Shown: piece after piece, positions 40,401 through 47,998 of the stretch
How positions within the stretch are numbered: the first letter of the stretch is position 1
How the letters are laid out: each line of letters opens with the position of its first letter
Source of the DNA: Cellulosimicrobium sp. Marseille-Q4280
GTDB lineage: Bacteria; Actinomycetota; Actinomycetes; Actinomycetales; Cellulomonadaceae
DNA length: 64,000 bases
Assembly: GCF_943181405.1 (NCBI RefSeq)
Contig: NZ_CALPBY010000003.1
Coordinates: forward strand, 620,001-684,000
Reading direction: 5' to 3'
Notes under the pieces: generated by a model
The model's database searches: none
What the model was told of the DNA's origin: nothing
What the model saw: only the letters and a program-made list of their open reading frames with translations
Position numbers and translations under genes: made by a program

Positions 40401-42460
40401 GACGGGTCGAAGACCCCCGGCAGGACCCGGTTGATGTCGACGAGGTCGTCACGCTGCTCGCCGTCGAGCTGGAACGAGTACATCCGGCCCTGGTTCCACT
40501 CGCCGAACAGTGCCTTGCCGTCCCAGTACTCCGGCCACTTGACGTCCGAGTCGAGCTCGGGGTCGTAGTCGTACACCGGTCCGCCCATGGGCGCACCGCC
40601 GCCGCCGATCTCCGGGAAGAGCGGGTTCGTCTGGTAGCCGTACCAGACCTCGGCCTCGATCGCCCCGGGCAGCTGCTGCAGACCCGTGTTGTTGGGAGAG
40701 TTGTTCACCACGCCCGCGGCGCAGTCGAAGGCCGCGCCGGACTGCCCCGTGGCGAAGTTGTAGTCGACGTAGTCGTTGTTCGCGCCGGTGCAGTACGGCC
40801 AGCCGTAGAACCCCGGGTCGCTCACGACGTTCCACTCGACCGTGCCGGCCGGGCCACGCGTCGCGCTGGCGCTGCCCGCGTCAGGACCGTAGTCCCCGAC
40901 GAGCACGTTGCCCGTCGAGGGGTCGACGCCGATGCGGAACGGGTTGCGGAAGCCCATCGCGAAGACCTCGGGCTTCGTCTGCGCGGTGCCCGGCGCGAAC
41001 ATGTTCCCCTCGGGGATCGTGTACGTGCCGTCGTCCTCCGGGTGGATCCGCAGGACCTTGCCGCGCAGGTCGTTCGTGTTGGCCGACGTGCGCTGCGAGT
41101 CGTAGTTCTGCCGCCCCGCGCGCTCGTCGATCGGCGCGAAGCCGCCCGACTCGAACGGGTTGGTGTTGTCACCGGTGACGACGAAGAGGTTGCCCTCGGC
41201 GTCGAAGACCATGTCGCCGCCCGCGTGGCAGCACGTCTCGCGCTGGGTCGGGATGACGAGGACCTTCTCCTCCGACGCGAGCGAGATCGTCCGCGCCGCG
41301 GCGTCGTAGTCGAACCGCGAGACCCGGTTGTGGGGACCGTCGGTCCCGACGTCCTGGGGCGACCAGAAGAGGTAGACCCAGCCGTTCTCGGCGAAGTCGG
41401 GGTCGAGCACGACGCCCGTGAGACCGTCCTCGTTGGCCTGCGTGACCGACAGCGTCGCGGCGGTGGTCGTCTGGTTCGTCGCCGGGTCGATGACACGCAC
41501 GCGCCCGTCGCGCTCGACGTAGAAGACCGTCCCGTCGGGGGCGACGTCGAGCATCATCGGGTTCGCGGTGTTCTCGTCGAGCGGCACCATCTCGTAGCTG
41601 TCGGACTGCGTGGCGTTGCAGTCCGAGGGCACGACGCCCGCCGCGGTCTGGATGCCGCCCAGCAGGTGCTGGAGGAACTCCGGCTCCGCGTACGACTCGT
41701 CCGTGTGGCCGCCGCCGGTGTACCAGGAGCGGCCGCCGTCGTAGACCTGGCACCACGCCGTGGGGTGCTCGGCGCCCATCGCGCCGGAGCCCGCGGAGTA
41801 GGTGGTCTCGTCGAGGCTCGCGAGCACGTGCACCGTGTCGCGCGGGTTCGTGCGGAAGTTGTACCACTCGTCGAAGCGGTCCCAGCGCGCCGGGAGGTGC
41901 GCCGTGGACTCGTGGACGTGGTCCTCGACCTTGATGGTCGCGTCCTGGTTCTGCGGGTGCGCGCTGAAGTAGGCGCCGACGAGCTCGCCGTACCACGGCC
42001 AGTCGTACTCGGTGTCGGACGCCGCGTGGATGCCCGCGTACCCGCCGCCGGACTGGACGTAGCGCTCGAACGCCGCCTGCTGGTCGTCGTTCAGCACGTC
42101 GCCGGTCGTGGAGAGCCACACCACGGCCTCGTACTGCGCGAGGTTCTCGTCGGTGAACGCCCCCGCGTCCTCCGTGGCCGTCACCTCGAAACCGTTATCG
42201 GTACCGAGCTGCTGGATCGCCGCGATCCCCGCGGGGATCGACCCGTGGCGGAACCCGGCGGTCTTGCTGAAGACGAGCACGTCGAACGGGACGGTCTCCG
42301 CGGCCGCGGCCACGGGTGCTGTCGCGATCGGGCTCGTGGAGGGAAGGGCTGCCGTGGCGGACGTCGCCGTCGCCAGGGTCAAGGGCAGAGCGACCGCTGC
42401 CGCGGCGACCGCCGCGACCGTGCGCCTCCGGGCGCGCGATCCTCCAAGCACGTTTCTCAC
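37448..42460 (-). CDS. secreted ThuA - sorbosone/glucose dehydrogenase-like - PKD - CBM6 - lectin-like fusion protein, second copy
   Basis: 1670 residues from the GTG at 42460, which follows GAGGAG by 5 nt; a longer frame to 42715 would put about 85 Arg/Pro-rich residues before the signal peptide. Order of domains: signal peptide (about 1-38), ThuA-like domain (about 55-275; VLVFSKTAGFRHGSIP, GGGYAGIHAASD, DEWYNF), sugar-dehydrogenase propeller (about 285-730; NEDGLTGVVLDPDF, CCHAGGDMVFDAEGNLFVVTGD, FAMGFRNPFRIGVDP), PKD, a cradle segment with GHDSHAHPMEEL, CBM6-like domain, a second PKD, two DUF1349-type modules and a C-terminal beta domain ending in SCA. The paralogue in operon A has an Ig-like domain in place of the second PKD and one more DUF1349 module. 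Presumed surface glycan oxidation; reaction unproven. Confidence 0.87.
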   Translation of the reverse strand: MRNVLGGSRARRRTVAAVAAAAVALPLTLATATSATAALPSTSPIATAPVAAAAETVPFDVLVFSKTAGFRHGSIPAGIAAIQQLGTDNGFEVTATEDAGAFTDENLAQYEAVVWLSTTGDVLNDDQQAAFERYVQSGGGYAGIHAASDTEYDWPWYGELVGAYFSAHPQNQDATIKVEDHVHESTAHLPARWDRFDEWYNFRTNPRDTVHVLASLDETTYSAGSGAMGAEHPTAWCQVYDGGRSWYTGGGHTDESYAEPEFLQHLLGGIQTAAGVVPSDCNATQSDSYEMVPLDENTANPMMLDVAPDGTVFYVERDGRVRVIDPATNQTTTAATLSVTQANEDGLTGVVLDPDFAENGWVYLFWSPQDVGTDGPHNRVSRFDYDAAARTISLASEEKVLVIPTQRETCCHAGGDMVFDAEGNLFVVTGDNTNPFESGGFAPIDERAGRQNYDSQRTSANTNDLRGKVLRIHPEDDGTYTIPEGNMFAPGTAQTKPEVFAMGFRNPFRIGVDPSTGNVLVGDYGPDAGSASATRGPAGTVEWNVVSDPGFYGWPYCTGANNDYVDYNFATGQSGAAFDCAAGVVNNSPNNTGLQQLPGAIEAEVWYGYQTNPLFPEIGGGGAPMGGPVYDYDPELDSDVKWPEYWDGKALFGEWNQGRMYSFQLDGEQRDDLVDINRVLPGVFDPSVGFDRPMDFDFGPDGALYVIDWGSGFGGNNDSSGVYKVNYVQGDPAPIARASADVTSGAAPLTVQFSSEGTRHPAGDPLTLQWTFGDGSEPSTEANPVHTYTENGSYTAQLVATDENGATGVANVTIVVGNEAPTVSITFPENGGFFEWGDQVRYEIAVDDPDGEVTCENVTLFTSLGHDSHAHPMEELTGCEGTLQTARDEGHGIESNIFWVVEAMYTDDGGAVGVPLTANDLQILQPKLLQSEFFTSTGRLEGSTSAGDPGVQTETTGDTAGGGLNIGFIEVDDWWAHEPISLANVDSITLRAASEPGGTVSLRWDDPEGPEIGSLTVPAGAWQTYSDITAELHDVPEGSGTLYFVQTTGQSNVNWMVVNGRGVTDNVRPSIDTFEVTPTSGTAPLTVTATATATDPEDEAVKFAWDAGLGDGFVDGTGSFEVTYDEPGEYRLQVRATDERGAYSVEYTTVTVEAEQTDPGMCFSGRSDDFLGAELDEDRWTVLNRDQNLAVEDGQLVVPTTATDFYGTNNTTVPNLVLQDLPDGPFTATAKLTLPARQQYQQAGLVIWEDQDNYAKMVIQGRSAAADPATRIFQFIREENAAPNEVGESNSAALGAAFPDTVYVRFVSDGASLQAAYSADGTTFTTMPQTKSIADLENAQIGLVSLKGNGTASPILDAQFDWFHITPDDTASAPGPDDEFDGDALDACRWTVVNEDPTGYRVADGSLQIDTTPTDIYGTDNRPVPNLVLQDQPGEEWTVETVVDGSALDRQYQQGGLLVYGDDDNYVKLDYVVDNTAGQAKNARIELRSEVGGVVQNPQPQTGSLTGDVWHLRLTRSGDTFAGAYSADGTTWTTFDESVTNAPAAGAQVGLFALGAAADTGAPASFDYFRVVDDEPAPLAVTVTAEPRCIAGKVFLAVRATNDDEVPLAVTLETPYGSKSFADVAPGKAAYQSFAARAVAVDAGSVTVTATDAEGRTFSETVEHAAQSCA

Positions 42461-42545
42461 AAGGTCTCCTCGTCGAGATGGGGGAACAGTGCTGCGCTCC
42501 GCCCGGGGCGGCGTCGTCGGCCTGCCTGCCGAGTCCCGGGACCGT

Positions 42546-42568
42546 CGGCGGGCCGTGTCGGCCCGCCG
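42546..42568 (-). terminator. intergenic hairpin upstream of the second ThuA fusion gene
   Basis: CGGCGGGCCG-TGT-CGGCCCGCCG, a 10-bp stem in the 262-bp gap between the Gfo/Idh gene and the ThuA fusion gene. No clear internal promoter was found in this gap. Confidence 0.4.
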
Positions 42569-42679
42569 GTCGTCGGCCGCTGCGTCGCGGCCTGCGACCT
42601 CCTCTCGTCCGACCGGTCCGCCGGCCCGCACCGTCGCGGGTCCGGCAGCGCCGGTGGTTCCAGTGGTTCCGAGCGCAGA

Positions 42680-42701
42680 CCCGACGCCGGACGGCGTCGG
42701 G
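42680..42701 (-). terminator. hairpin directly after the operon B Gfo/Idh gene
   Basis: CCCGACGCCG-GA-CGGCGTCGGG begins about 21 nt past the stop codon at 42723. Possible partial terminator inside operon B. Confidence 0.4.
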
Positions 42702-42722
42702 CCCGCTCGGGTCATCGCCCGG

Positions 42723-43895
42723 TCAGGGCTCGACCCAGCTTCCGGACGCCGCGCTGCGCTCCACCGCGTCGAGCACGCGCTGGACCGCGAGACCGTCCGC
42801 GAACGTCGGCGACGGCTGCGTGCCCGACGCGATCGCCTCGACGAGGTCGACCACCTGGTGGGTGAACGCGTGCTCGTACCCGAGGCCGTGACCCGCGGGC
42901 CACCAGTTCGCGACGTACGCGTGCTCGGGCTCCGTGACGACGATGCGCCGGAAGCCCGCCGTCGCGGCGTCCTCGGCCGCGTCGAAGAAGTGCAGGACGT
43001 TCATGTCCTCGAAGTCGAACGCGAGCGAGCCCCGGGAGCCGTTGATCTCGAGGCGGATCGCGTTCTTGCGCCCGTAGGCGAACCGGGTCGCCTCGAAGGT
43101 CCCGATCCCACCCCCGGAGAGACGCGCGAGGAAGATCGCGGCGTCGTCGACCGTGACCGGACCACGCTCGGCGCCGCCCTGCCCGGTGAGACCGGTGAAC
43201 TCCGTGGCGACGGGACGCTCGGTCACGAAGGTCTCGAGCAGACCCGACACGCTCGTCACGCGCTCGCCCGTGATGAACTGCGCGAGGTCGATGACGTGCG
43301 CGCCGATGTCGCCCAGCGCGCCGCTGCCGGCCTTGGTCTTGTCGAGACGCCACGAGAGCGGGGCGTCCTCGTCGGCGATCCAGTCCTGCAGGTACTGGGC
43401 CCGCACGTGGCGGACGGTACCGATCCGGCCGTCGGTGACGAGCCGGCGCGCGAGCTGGATCGCCGGGACACGACGGTAGGTGAAGCCGACCATCGCGACC
43501 TGGCCGCGCGAGGCGGCCGCCTCCGCCGCGGCGACCATCTGCTCCGCCTCGGCGACCGTGTTGGCGAGCGGCTTCTCGCACAGCACGTGCTTGCCGGCCT
43601 CGAGCGCGGCGATCGCGATCTCCGCGTGGGTGTCGCCGGGGGTGCACACGTCGACGAGGTCGACGTCGTCCCGTGCGACGAGGGACTGCCAGCTCGTCTC
43701 CGTGGACTCCCACCCGAGACGCTCCGCGGCGGTCTTGACCGCCTCCGGGTTGCGCCCGCCGAGCACGCGCATGCGCGGCTCGAGGGGGAGGTCGAAGAAC
43801 CGGGGGGCGGTACGCCATGCCTGCGAGTGCGCTGCCCCCATGAACGAGTACCCGACCATGCCGACGCCGAGCTGCGCGCCGTTGCTGTGTGTCAT
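42723..43895 (-). CDS. Gfo/Idh/MocA family oxidoreductase (operon B, levoglucosan-dehydrogenase-like)
   Basis: 390-residue NAD(P)-dependent dehydrogenase. Rossmann motif GVGMVGYSFMGAAHSQAW (about 10-27), VDLVDVCTPGDTHAEIAI, GKHVLCEKPLANTVAEAEQM with the catalytic Lys, GFTYRRVPAIQLARRLV, YLQDWIADEDAPLSWRLDK, and AGSGALGDIGAHVIDLAQF with the catalytic Asp/His pair. The LQDW...PLSWR and GSGALGDI segments closely recall bacterial levoglucosan dehydrogenases and related C3-oxidising sugar dehydrogenases, so 3-keto-sugar formation is a reasoned guess. ATG at 43895 follows AAAGGAA. It lies between the binding-protein gene and the ThuA fusion gene. Confidence 0.93.
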   Translation of the reverse strand: MTHSNGAQLGVGMVGYSFMGAAHSQAWRTAPRFFDLPLEPRMRVLGGRNPEAVKTAAERLGWESTETSWQSLVARDDVDLVDVCTPGDTHAEIAIAALEAGKHVLCEKPLANTVAEAEQMVAAAEAAASRGQVAMVGFTYRRVPAIQLARRLVTDGRIGTVRHVRAQYLQDWIADEDAPLSWRLDKTKAGSGALGDIGAHVIDLAQFITGERVTSVSGLLETFVTERPVATEFTGLTGQGGAERGPVTVDDAAIFLARLSGGGIGTFEATRFAYGRKNAIRLEINGSRGSLAFDFEDMNVLHFFDAAEDAATAGFRRIVVTEPEHAYVANWWPAGHGLGYEHAFTHQVVDLVEAIASGTQPSPTFADGLAVQRVLDAVERSAASGSWVEP

Positions 43896-43988
43896 GACGT
43901 TCCTTTCGTGCGCGCGCCCACGGTCCGGCCGGGCTCTCACCCGGGCGGACCGTGGGCGCGGTCCGCGTGCTGCTGTCTGCCTAGGCGC

Positions 43989-45056
43989 TCAGGACTGGAA
44001 CGCGGTGGGCAGGTACTGCTCGACGTTGTCCGCGGTGACGACCGGGGCGAAGAGCTGGACGGTGCGCGGCACGCCGGACGATGCGAGGTCGCTCATGTTC
44101 TTCTCGTGCGCGACGAGACGGGCGAGCTTGATGCCGTCCGCGGCCTGGGTCGACGGGTAGACGACCGTGGCCTGGAGGACCGAGTCGTCGGCCTGGATGT
44201 GCTCCATGACCTGCTGCGAGCCGGCGCCGCCGACCATGAAGAACTCGTCGCGGCCCGCGTTCTCGATGGCCGAGAGCACGCCGACGCCCTGGTCGTCGTC
44301 GTGGTTCCAGATGGCGTCGATCTGGGGCTCGGCCTGCAGCAGGTTGGCCGTCGCCGCCTCGCCGCCCTGGACGGTGAAGTCGCCCTGGACCTGCGTCGAG
44401 ACCTCGAGGCCGCAGTCGGACAGCGCGTCCGCGAAGCCCTGGCTGCGGTCCTGGGTGAGCGGGAGCGACGCGATGCCCTGGATCTCCGTCACGACGGCGT
44501 CGGGGTTGTCGCCGAGCTCCTCGCAGATGTAGGTGCCGGCGGACACGCCCATGCCGTAGTTGTCGCCGAGGACCGTGGAGCGCGCGGCGAACGGGCTCGA
44601 GAACTCGCGGTCGACGTTGATGACCGGGATCCCGGCCTCCATCGCCTGCGTCGCGACGTCGGTGAGCGCCGCGCCGTCGAACGGCAGGAGCACGATCGCG
44701 TCGACGCCGTCGTTGATGAAGCCCTCGATCTGGCTGATCTGCACGTTGACGTCGTTCGTGCCCTCGGCGACGCGGAGCTCGACGTCCTCGTAGTTCTCCG
44801 CCTCGGCCCTGGCGGCCGCCGTGATGGCACCCATCCAGCCGTGGTCGGCGGCGGGGGCCGAGAAGCCGATGACGACCTCCTCGCCCGCGGCGTCGTTGTC
44901 GGAGACGGCCTGGTTGGTGCCGCCCCCGCCGTCACCGTCCGCCGTGTCCTCGTCGGCCGGGGTGTTCGAGGTGCATGCCGTGGCGATCAGCGCGATCGAC
45001 GCGGCGGAGACCGTCGCGATCGTGATGCGGCGACGGAGGGTGGTGCGTGCGGACAT
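43989..45056 (-). CDS. sugar ABC transporter substrate-binding lipoprotein (operon B)
   Basis: 355 residues with signal peptide and lipobox ATAC (Cys near 28), an acidic Asp/Gly tether to about 57, and a periplasmic-binding-protein domain of the RbsB/xylose-ribose type: VVIGFSAPAADHGWMGAI (about 61-78), DAIVLLPFDGAALTDVATQAMEAGIPVINVDREF, IWNHDDDQGVGVLSAIENAG. ATG at 45056 follows GAAGGAGA. It serves the permease and ATPase encoded just upstream. It is not closely similar to the operon A binding protein by eye, so the two importers may differ in ligand. Confidence 0.93.
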   Translation of the reverse strand: MSARTTLRRRITIATVSAASIALIATACTSNTPADEDTADGDGGGGTNQAVSDNDAAGEEVVIGFSAPAADHGWMGAITAAARAEAENYEDVELRVAEGTNDVNVQISQIEGFINDGVDAIVLLPFDGAALTDVATQAMEAGIPVINVDREFSSPFAARSTVLGDNYGMGVSAGTYICEELGDNPDAVVTEIQGIASLPLTQDRSQGFADALSDCGLEVSTQVQGDFTVQGGEAATANLLQAEPQIDAIWNHDDDQGVGVLSAIENAGRDEFFMVGGAGSQQVMEHIQADDSVLQATVVYPSTQAADGIKLARLVAHEKNMSDLASSGVPRTVQLFAPVVTADNVEQYLPTAFQS

Positions 45057-45148
45057 GGGATCTCCTTCGATGCTGTCCTGCTGGGAGCGGGGACTACGGG
45101 GGTGGTGCTTGAGGACGGGGTGGGTGGTGCGACGACGACGCCGGGGCG

Positions 45149-46180
45149 TCATGTCCGGCGGACGAGGCGCTGCTGGAGCAGGACCGCGCCGACGATGATG
45201 GCCCCCTTGACGATCTGCTGGACCGAGCTGTCGACGTCGTTGAGGATGAAGACGTTGGTGAGCGTCGTGAAGATGAGGACGCCCAGGACCGTGCCGACGA
45301 TCGTGCCGCGGCCGCCCACGAGGAGCGTGCCGCCGACGACCACCGCGGCGATGGCGTCGAGCTCGAGGAGCAGACCGTTGGTCGAGGCGCCGGCGCTCGT
45401 GCGAGCGAGGATCATCACCGCGGCGATGCCGGCCGTGAGGCCGGAGAGCGCGTACACGTACATGAGGTGACGCTTGACCTTGATGCCGGCGAGGCGCGCG
45501 GCCTCGGGGTTGCCACCGACGGCGACGGTACGACGACCGAACGTCGTGCGGTTGAAGAGGAACCAGCCGAGCACGGCGACGAGCGCGAAGATCCAGACGA
45601 TCTTCGGGACGCCGATGAGGTTGCCCTTGAAGACGTCGTCGAACGCCTGGACGTCCACGATCTGCGTGCGCCGCTGCGCGATGAGCTCGGCGAGCCCGCG
45701 CGCGGCGACGAGCATCGCGAGCGTCGCGATGAACGCCACGACCCTGCCGTACGCGATGATCACGCCGTTGATGAGGCCGGCGCAGAGGCCGACGGCGACC
45801 GCGCACACGAGCATCACGGGCCAGCCGTACGACTGGGTCGCGAGGGTCGTCGCCCAGACCGAGGCGAGCCCGAGGACCGAACCGACCGACAGGTCGATGC
45901 CTCCCGTCGTGATGACGAACGTCATCCCGATGCTCACCACTCCGAGGACGGAACCCAGGCTGAGGATGGTCATGAGGTTGCTGACGCTCGCGAAGCGTTC
46001 CCCCCCGGTCGCGAAGCCCACGACGCACAGGAGGAGCAGGGCCACGACCAGACCCACGTTGCGTCCCGCTGCTCCTGACAGGAGGCCGCTGCGACGCGAG
46101 CCGCTCGCCGCGTCCTGCTTCTCGACGCGGGCTGACTCGTCCGCGTTCGGCGTCGACGCCGACACCCTTTGCTCGCTCAC
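45149..46180 (-). CDS. sugar ABC transporter permease (RbsC family, operon B)
   Basis: 343-residue permease from the GTG at 46180, which overlaps the ATPase stop (GTGA) behind GGAAGGAAG. Landmarks: VITTGGIDLSVGSVLGLAS (about 86-104), GLINGVIIAYGRVVAFIATLAML, GRRTVAVGGNPEAARLAGIKV (ATPase-contact loop) and AAVVVGGTLLVGGRGTIVG. It probably works as a homodimer because the operon has only one permease gene. Confidence 0.94.
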   Translation of the reverse strand: MSEQRVSASTPNADESARVEKQDAASGSRRSGLLSGAAGRNVGLVVALLLLCVVGFATGGERFASVSNLMTILSLGSVLGVVSIGMTFVITTGGIDLSVGSVLGLASVWATTLATQSYGWPVMLVCAVAVGLCAGLINGVIIAYGRVVAFIATLAMLVAARGLAELIAQRRTQIVDVQAFDDVFKGNLIGVPKIVWIFALVAVLGWFLFNRTTFGRRTVAVGGNPEAARLAGIKVKRHLMYVYALSGLTAGIAAVMILARTSAGASTNGLLLELDAIAAVVVGGTLLVGGRGTIVGTVLGVLIFTTLTNVFILNDVDSSVQQIVKGAIIVGAVLLQQRLVRRT

Positions 46181-47697
46181 GCGACACTTCCTTCCATGAC
46201 CATGTCGAGCACCTGGTGCTCGTCGATCGATGCGGTGGGTCCTTCGTGCACCACGCGACCCTCGGAGATGACGAGGACGCGGTCCGCCAGACCCAGGACT
46301 TCGGGGATCTCGCTCGAGACGACGACGACGGCGGCGCCCTCGTCGGCGAGGCGGCGGATCAGGGCGTAGATCTCCGCGCGCGCCCCGACGTCCACGCCGC
46401 GCGTGGGCTCGTCGAGGAGCAGGACGCGGCACCCGTGGACGAGCCACCGGGCGAGCATCGCCTTCTGCTGGTTCCCGCCCGAGAGCGTGCGGATGGGGCG
46501 GTCCACGCCGGTGGGGCGCAGCTCGAGCGAGTCGGCCTGCTCCTTCGCCGCGCGGCGCTCGGCCCGCTCGTCGAGGAAGCCTCCCTTGGCGAACCGGGAG
46601 AAGGTCGAGAGCGTGACGTTGCGGTAGACCGGCTCGTCGAGGAGGAGCCCCTGGCTCTTGCGCTCCTCGGGCGCGAGACCGATGCCCGCGTCCACGGCCG
46701 AGGCGACCGAACCGACGCGCAGCCGGCGCCCGTCGACCTCGACGCGGCCGGCGGTCGCGCGGCGCGCCCCGTAGACGGTCTCGAGGATCTCCGACCGTCC
46801 CGAGCCGACGAGGCCCGCGAGCCCGACGATCTCCCCGGCACGGACCTGCATGCTCACGTCGGCGAACGTGCCGCGCAGGGACAGGCCCGCGACGTCGAGG
46901 ACGACGGGGGCGCCGTCGGGCAGCTCGGTGGCGTCCGGGAACACGTACTCGACGGACCGGCCCGTCATGAGGGTGATGAGCTTGACCGTCGGCGTCTCGG
47001 AGACCGGGAGGTTCTGGGCCACGGTGCGCCCGTCCTTGAGGACGGTGATGCGGTCGCCGATCTCCCGGATCTCCTCGAGCCGGTGCGAGATGTAGACGAC
47101 GGCGACACCTGCGGCCGTGAGCTCCTTGACGACGCGGAAGAGGTTGCCGACCTCCTCGGAGTCCAGGACCGCCGACGGCTCGTCCATGACGATGACGCGC
47201 GCGTCGTGCGACAGGGCCCGCGCCATCGAGACGATCTGCTTCCCGGCGGCCGAGAGGTTCCCGACCTCCTTGCTCGGCGAGATCTCCGAGTGGCCGAGCC
47301 GCTTGAGGATCTCCCGCGTGCTGCGCACCGCCTCGCGGCGCTGGGAGAACCCCATCGTGGACAGCTCGTGACCGAGGTAGACGTTCTCGGCGACGGTCAG
47401 GCCGTCGACGACGTCGAGCTCCTGGTACATCGTCGCGACCCCGTGCCGCAGCGCGGCGACCGGGTCGGAGATGTTGATGGGCTCCCCGTCGAGGAGGATC
47501 TGCCCTTCGGTCGGCTGGTGGGCGCCGGCGAGCACCTTGATGAGCGTGGACTTGCCGGCGCCGTTCTGACCGAGAAGGCAGTGGACCTCACCGGGGAGGA
47601 TCTCGAGGTCCACCCCGTCGAGCGCTCGCGCTCCGGGGAAGACCTTGACGATGCCCTGCATCTGCAGGAACGGCTGGTGGGGGTCTGCTCTGACCAT
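46177..47697 (-). CDS. sugar ABC transporter ATP-binding protein (RbsA-like, operon B)
   Basis: 506 residues, the normal size for a two-domain RbsA-type ATPase. First domain: Walker A GQNGAGKST, signature LSAAGKQIVSMARAL, Walker B VIVMDEPSAVLD. Second domain: GLVGSGRSEILE, LSGGNQQKAMLARWL, LLLDEPTRGVDVGAR. The ATG at 47697 is chosen because a TAGGTT box lies exactly 7 nt upstream, making a leaderless transcript; a longer frame reaching 47733 would cover the promoter. First gene of operon B. Confidence 0.95.
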   Translation of the reverse strand: MVRADPHQPFLQMQGIVKVFPGARALDGVDLEILPGEVHCLLGQNGAGKSTLIKVLAGAHQPTEGQILLDGEPINISDPVAALRHGVATMYQELDVVDGLTVAENVYLGHELSTMGFSQRREAVRSTREILKRLGHSEISPSKEVGNLSAAGKQIVSMARALSHDARVIVMDEPSAVLDSEEVGNLFRVVKELTAAGVAVVYISHRLEEIREIGDRITVLKDGRTVAQNLPVSETPTVKLITLMTGRSVEYVFPDATELPDGAPVVLDVAGLSLRGTFADVSMQVRAGEIVGLAGLVGSGRSEILETVYGARRATAGRVEVDGRRLRVGSVASAVDAGIGLAPEERKSQGLLLDEPVYRNVTLSTFSRFAKGGFLDERAERRAAKEQADSLELRPTGVDRPIRTLSGGNQQKAMLARWLVHGCRVLLLDEPTRGVDVGARAEIYALIRRLADEGAAVVVVSSEIPEVLGLADRVLVISEGRVVHEGPTASIDEHQVLDMVMEGSVA

Positions 47698-47704
47698 GTG
47701 CCTG

Positions 47705-47733
47705 AACCTAGGGCATCTTTTGACGAGCGTCAA
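47705..47733 (-). promoter_or_regulatory. promoter of operon B
   Basis: TTGACG (47733-47728), 17-bp spacer, TAGGTT (47710-47705), then 7 nt to the ATG. Identical design to the operon A promoter. Confidence 0.8.
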
Positions 47734-47740
47734 TCATAAG
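47717..47740. promoter_or_regulatory. ROK operator, site B
   Basis: A 24-bp element with the central palindrome TTGACG-AG-CGTCAA. It covers the -35 box and most of the spacer of the operon B promoter, so a bound repressor would block RNA polymerase. Confidence 0.75.
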
Positions 47741-47916
47741 TCGTGGACTTTCACCCGCGTTACCGGACCGTTACCGTCAAAAGTGCCTCGACGCGCGGCC
47801 CGCTGCAGAGCTGGCGCCGCGGCGACCGCTGCAACCGGACGCCGCATCGACGGGGCCGTGGGACAGGAGCTGAGAGGGAGAGGCGCTCGTGCCTCTCGTG
47901 ACGGGTCGCGGAGCAT
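47734..47916 (-). CDS. possible 60-residue small protein (doubtful)
   Basis: An open frame from the ATG at 47916 with GAGG 8 nt upstream; its stop overlaps site B. The product is Arg/Pro/Ala-rich with no recognised domain. A TTGACG-N17-TACCGT pattern on the minus strand inside site C could drive it. Arg/Ala-rich open frames arise by chance in such GC-rich DNA, so this is only a candidate. Confidence 0.12.
   Translation of the reverse strand: MLRDPSREARAPLPLSSCPTAPSMRRPVAAVAAAPALQRAARRGTFDGNGPVTRVKVHDL
47758..47783. promoter_or_regulatory. direct repeat and operator half-site
   Basis: CGTTACCG occurs at 47758-47765 and 47769-47776, one helical turn apart, and runs into CGTCAAAAG (47775-47783), a half-site of the ROK element. 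May bind a second regulator. Between here and site C (47784-47998) I see only a weak 60-codon leftward open frame (47734-47916). Confidence 0.35.
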
Positions 47917-47998
47917 CGGCGTGGCCTCGGGGCGGTTCGAACCTCCCGCCGGGAGCGCGGCGACCTCGCTGTCGCCGTACTGCAGGACGGTAGGGTAT

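Noticed and set aside
36962-42865. Plus-strand open frame of almost 2000 codons opposite the second ThuA fusion gene
   Set aside because: Same shadow effect of very high third-position GC; no recognisable motif and it spans several real genes.
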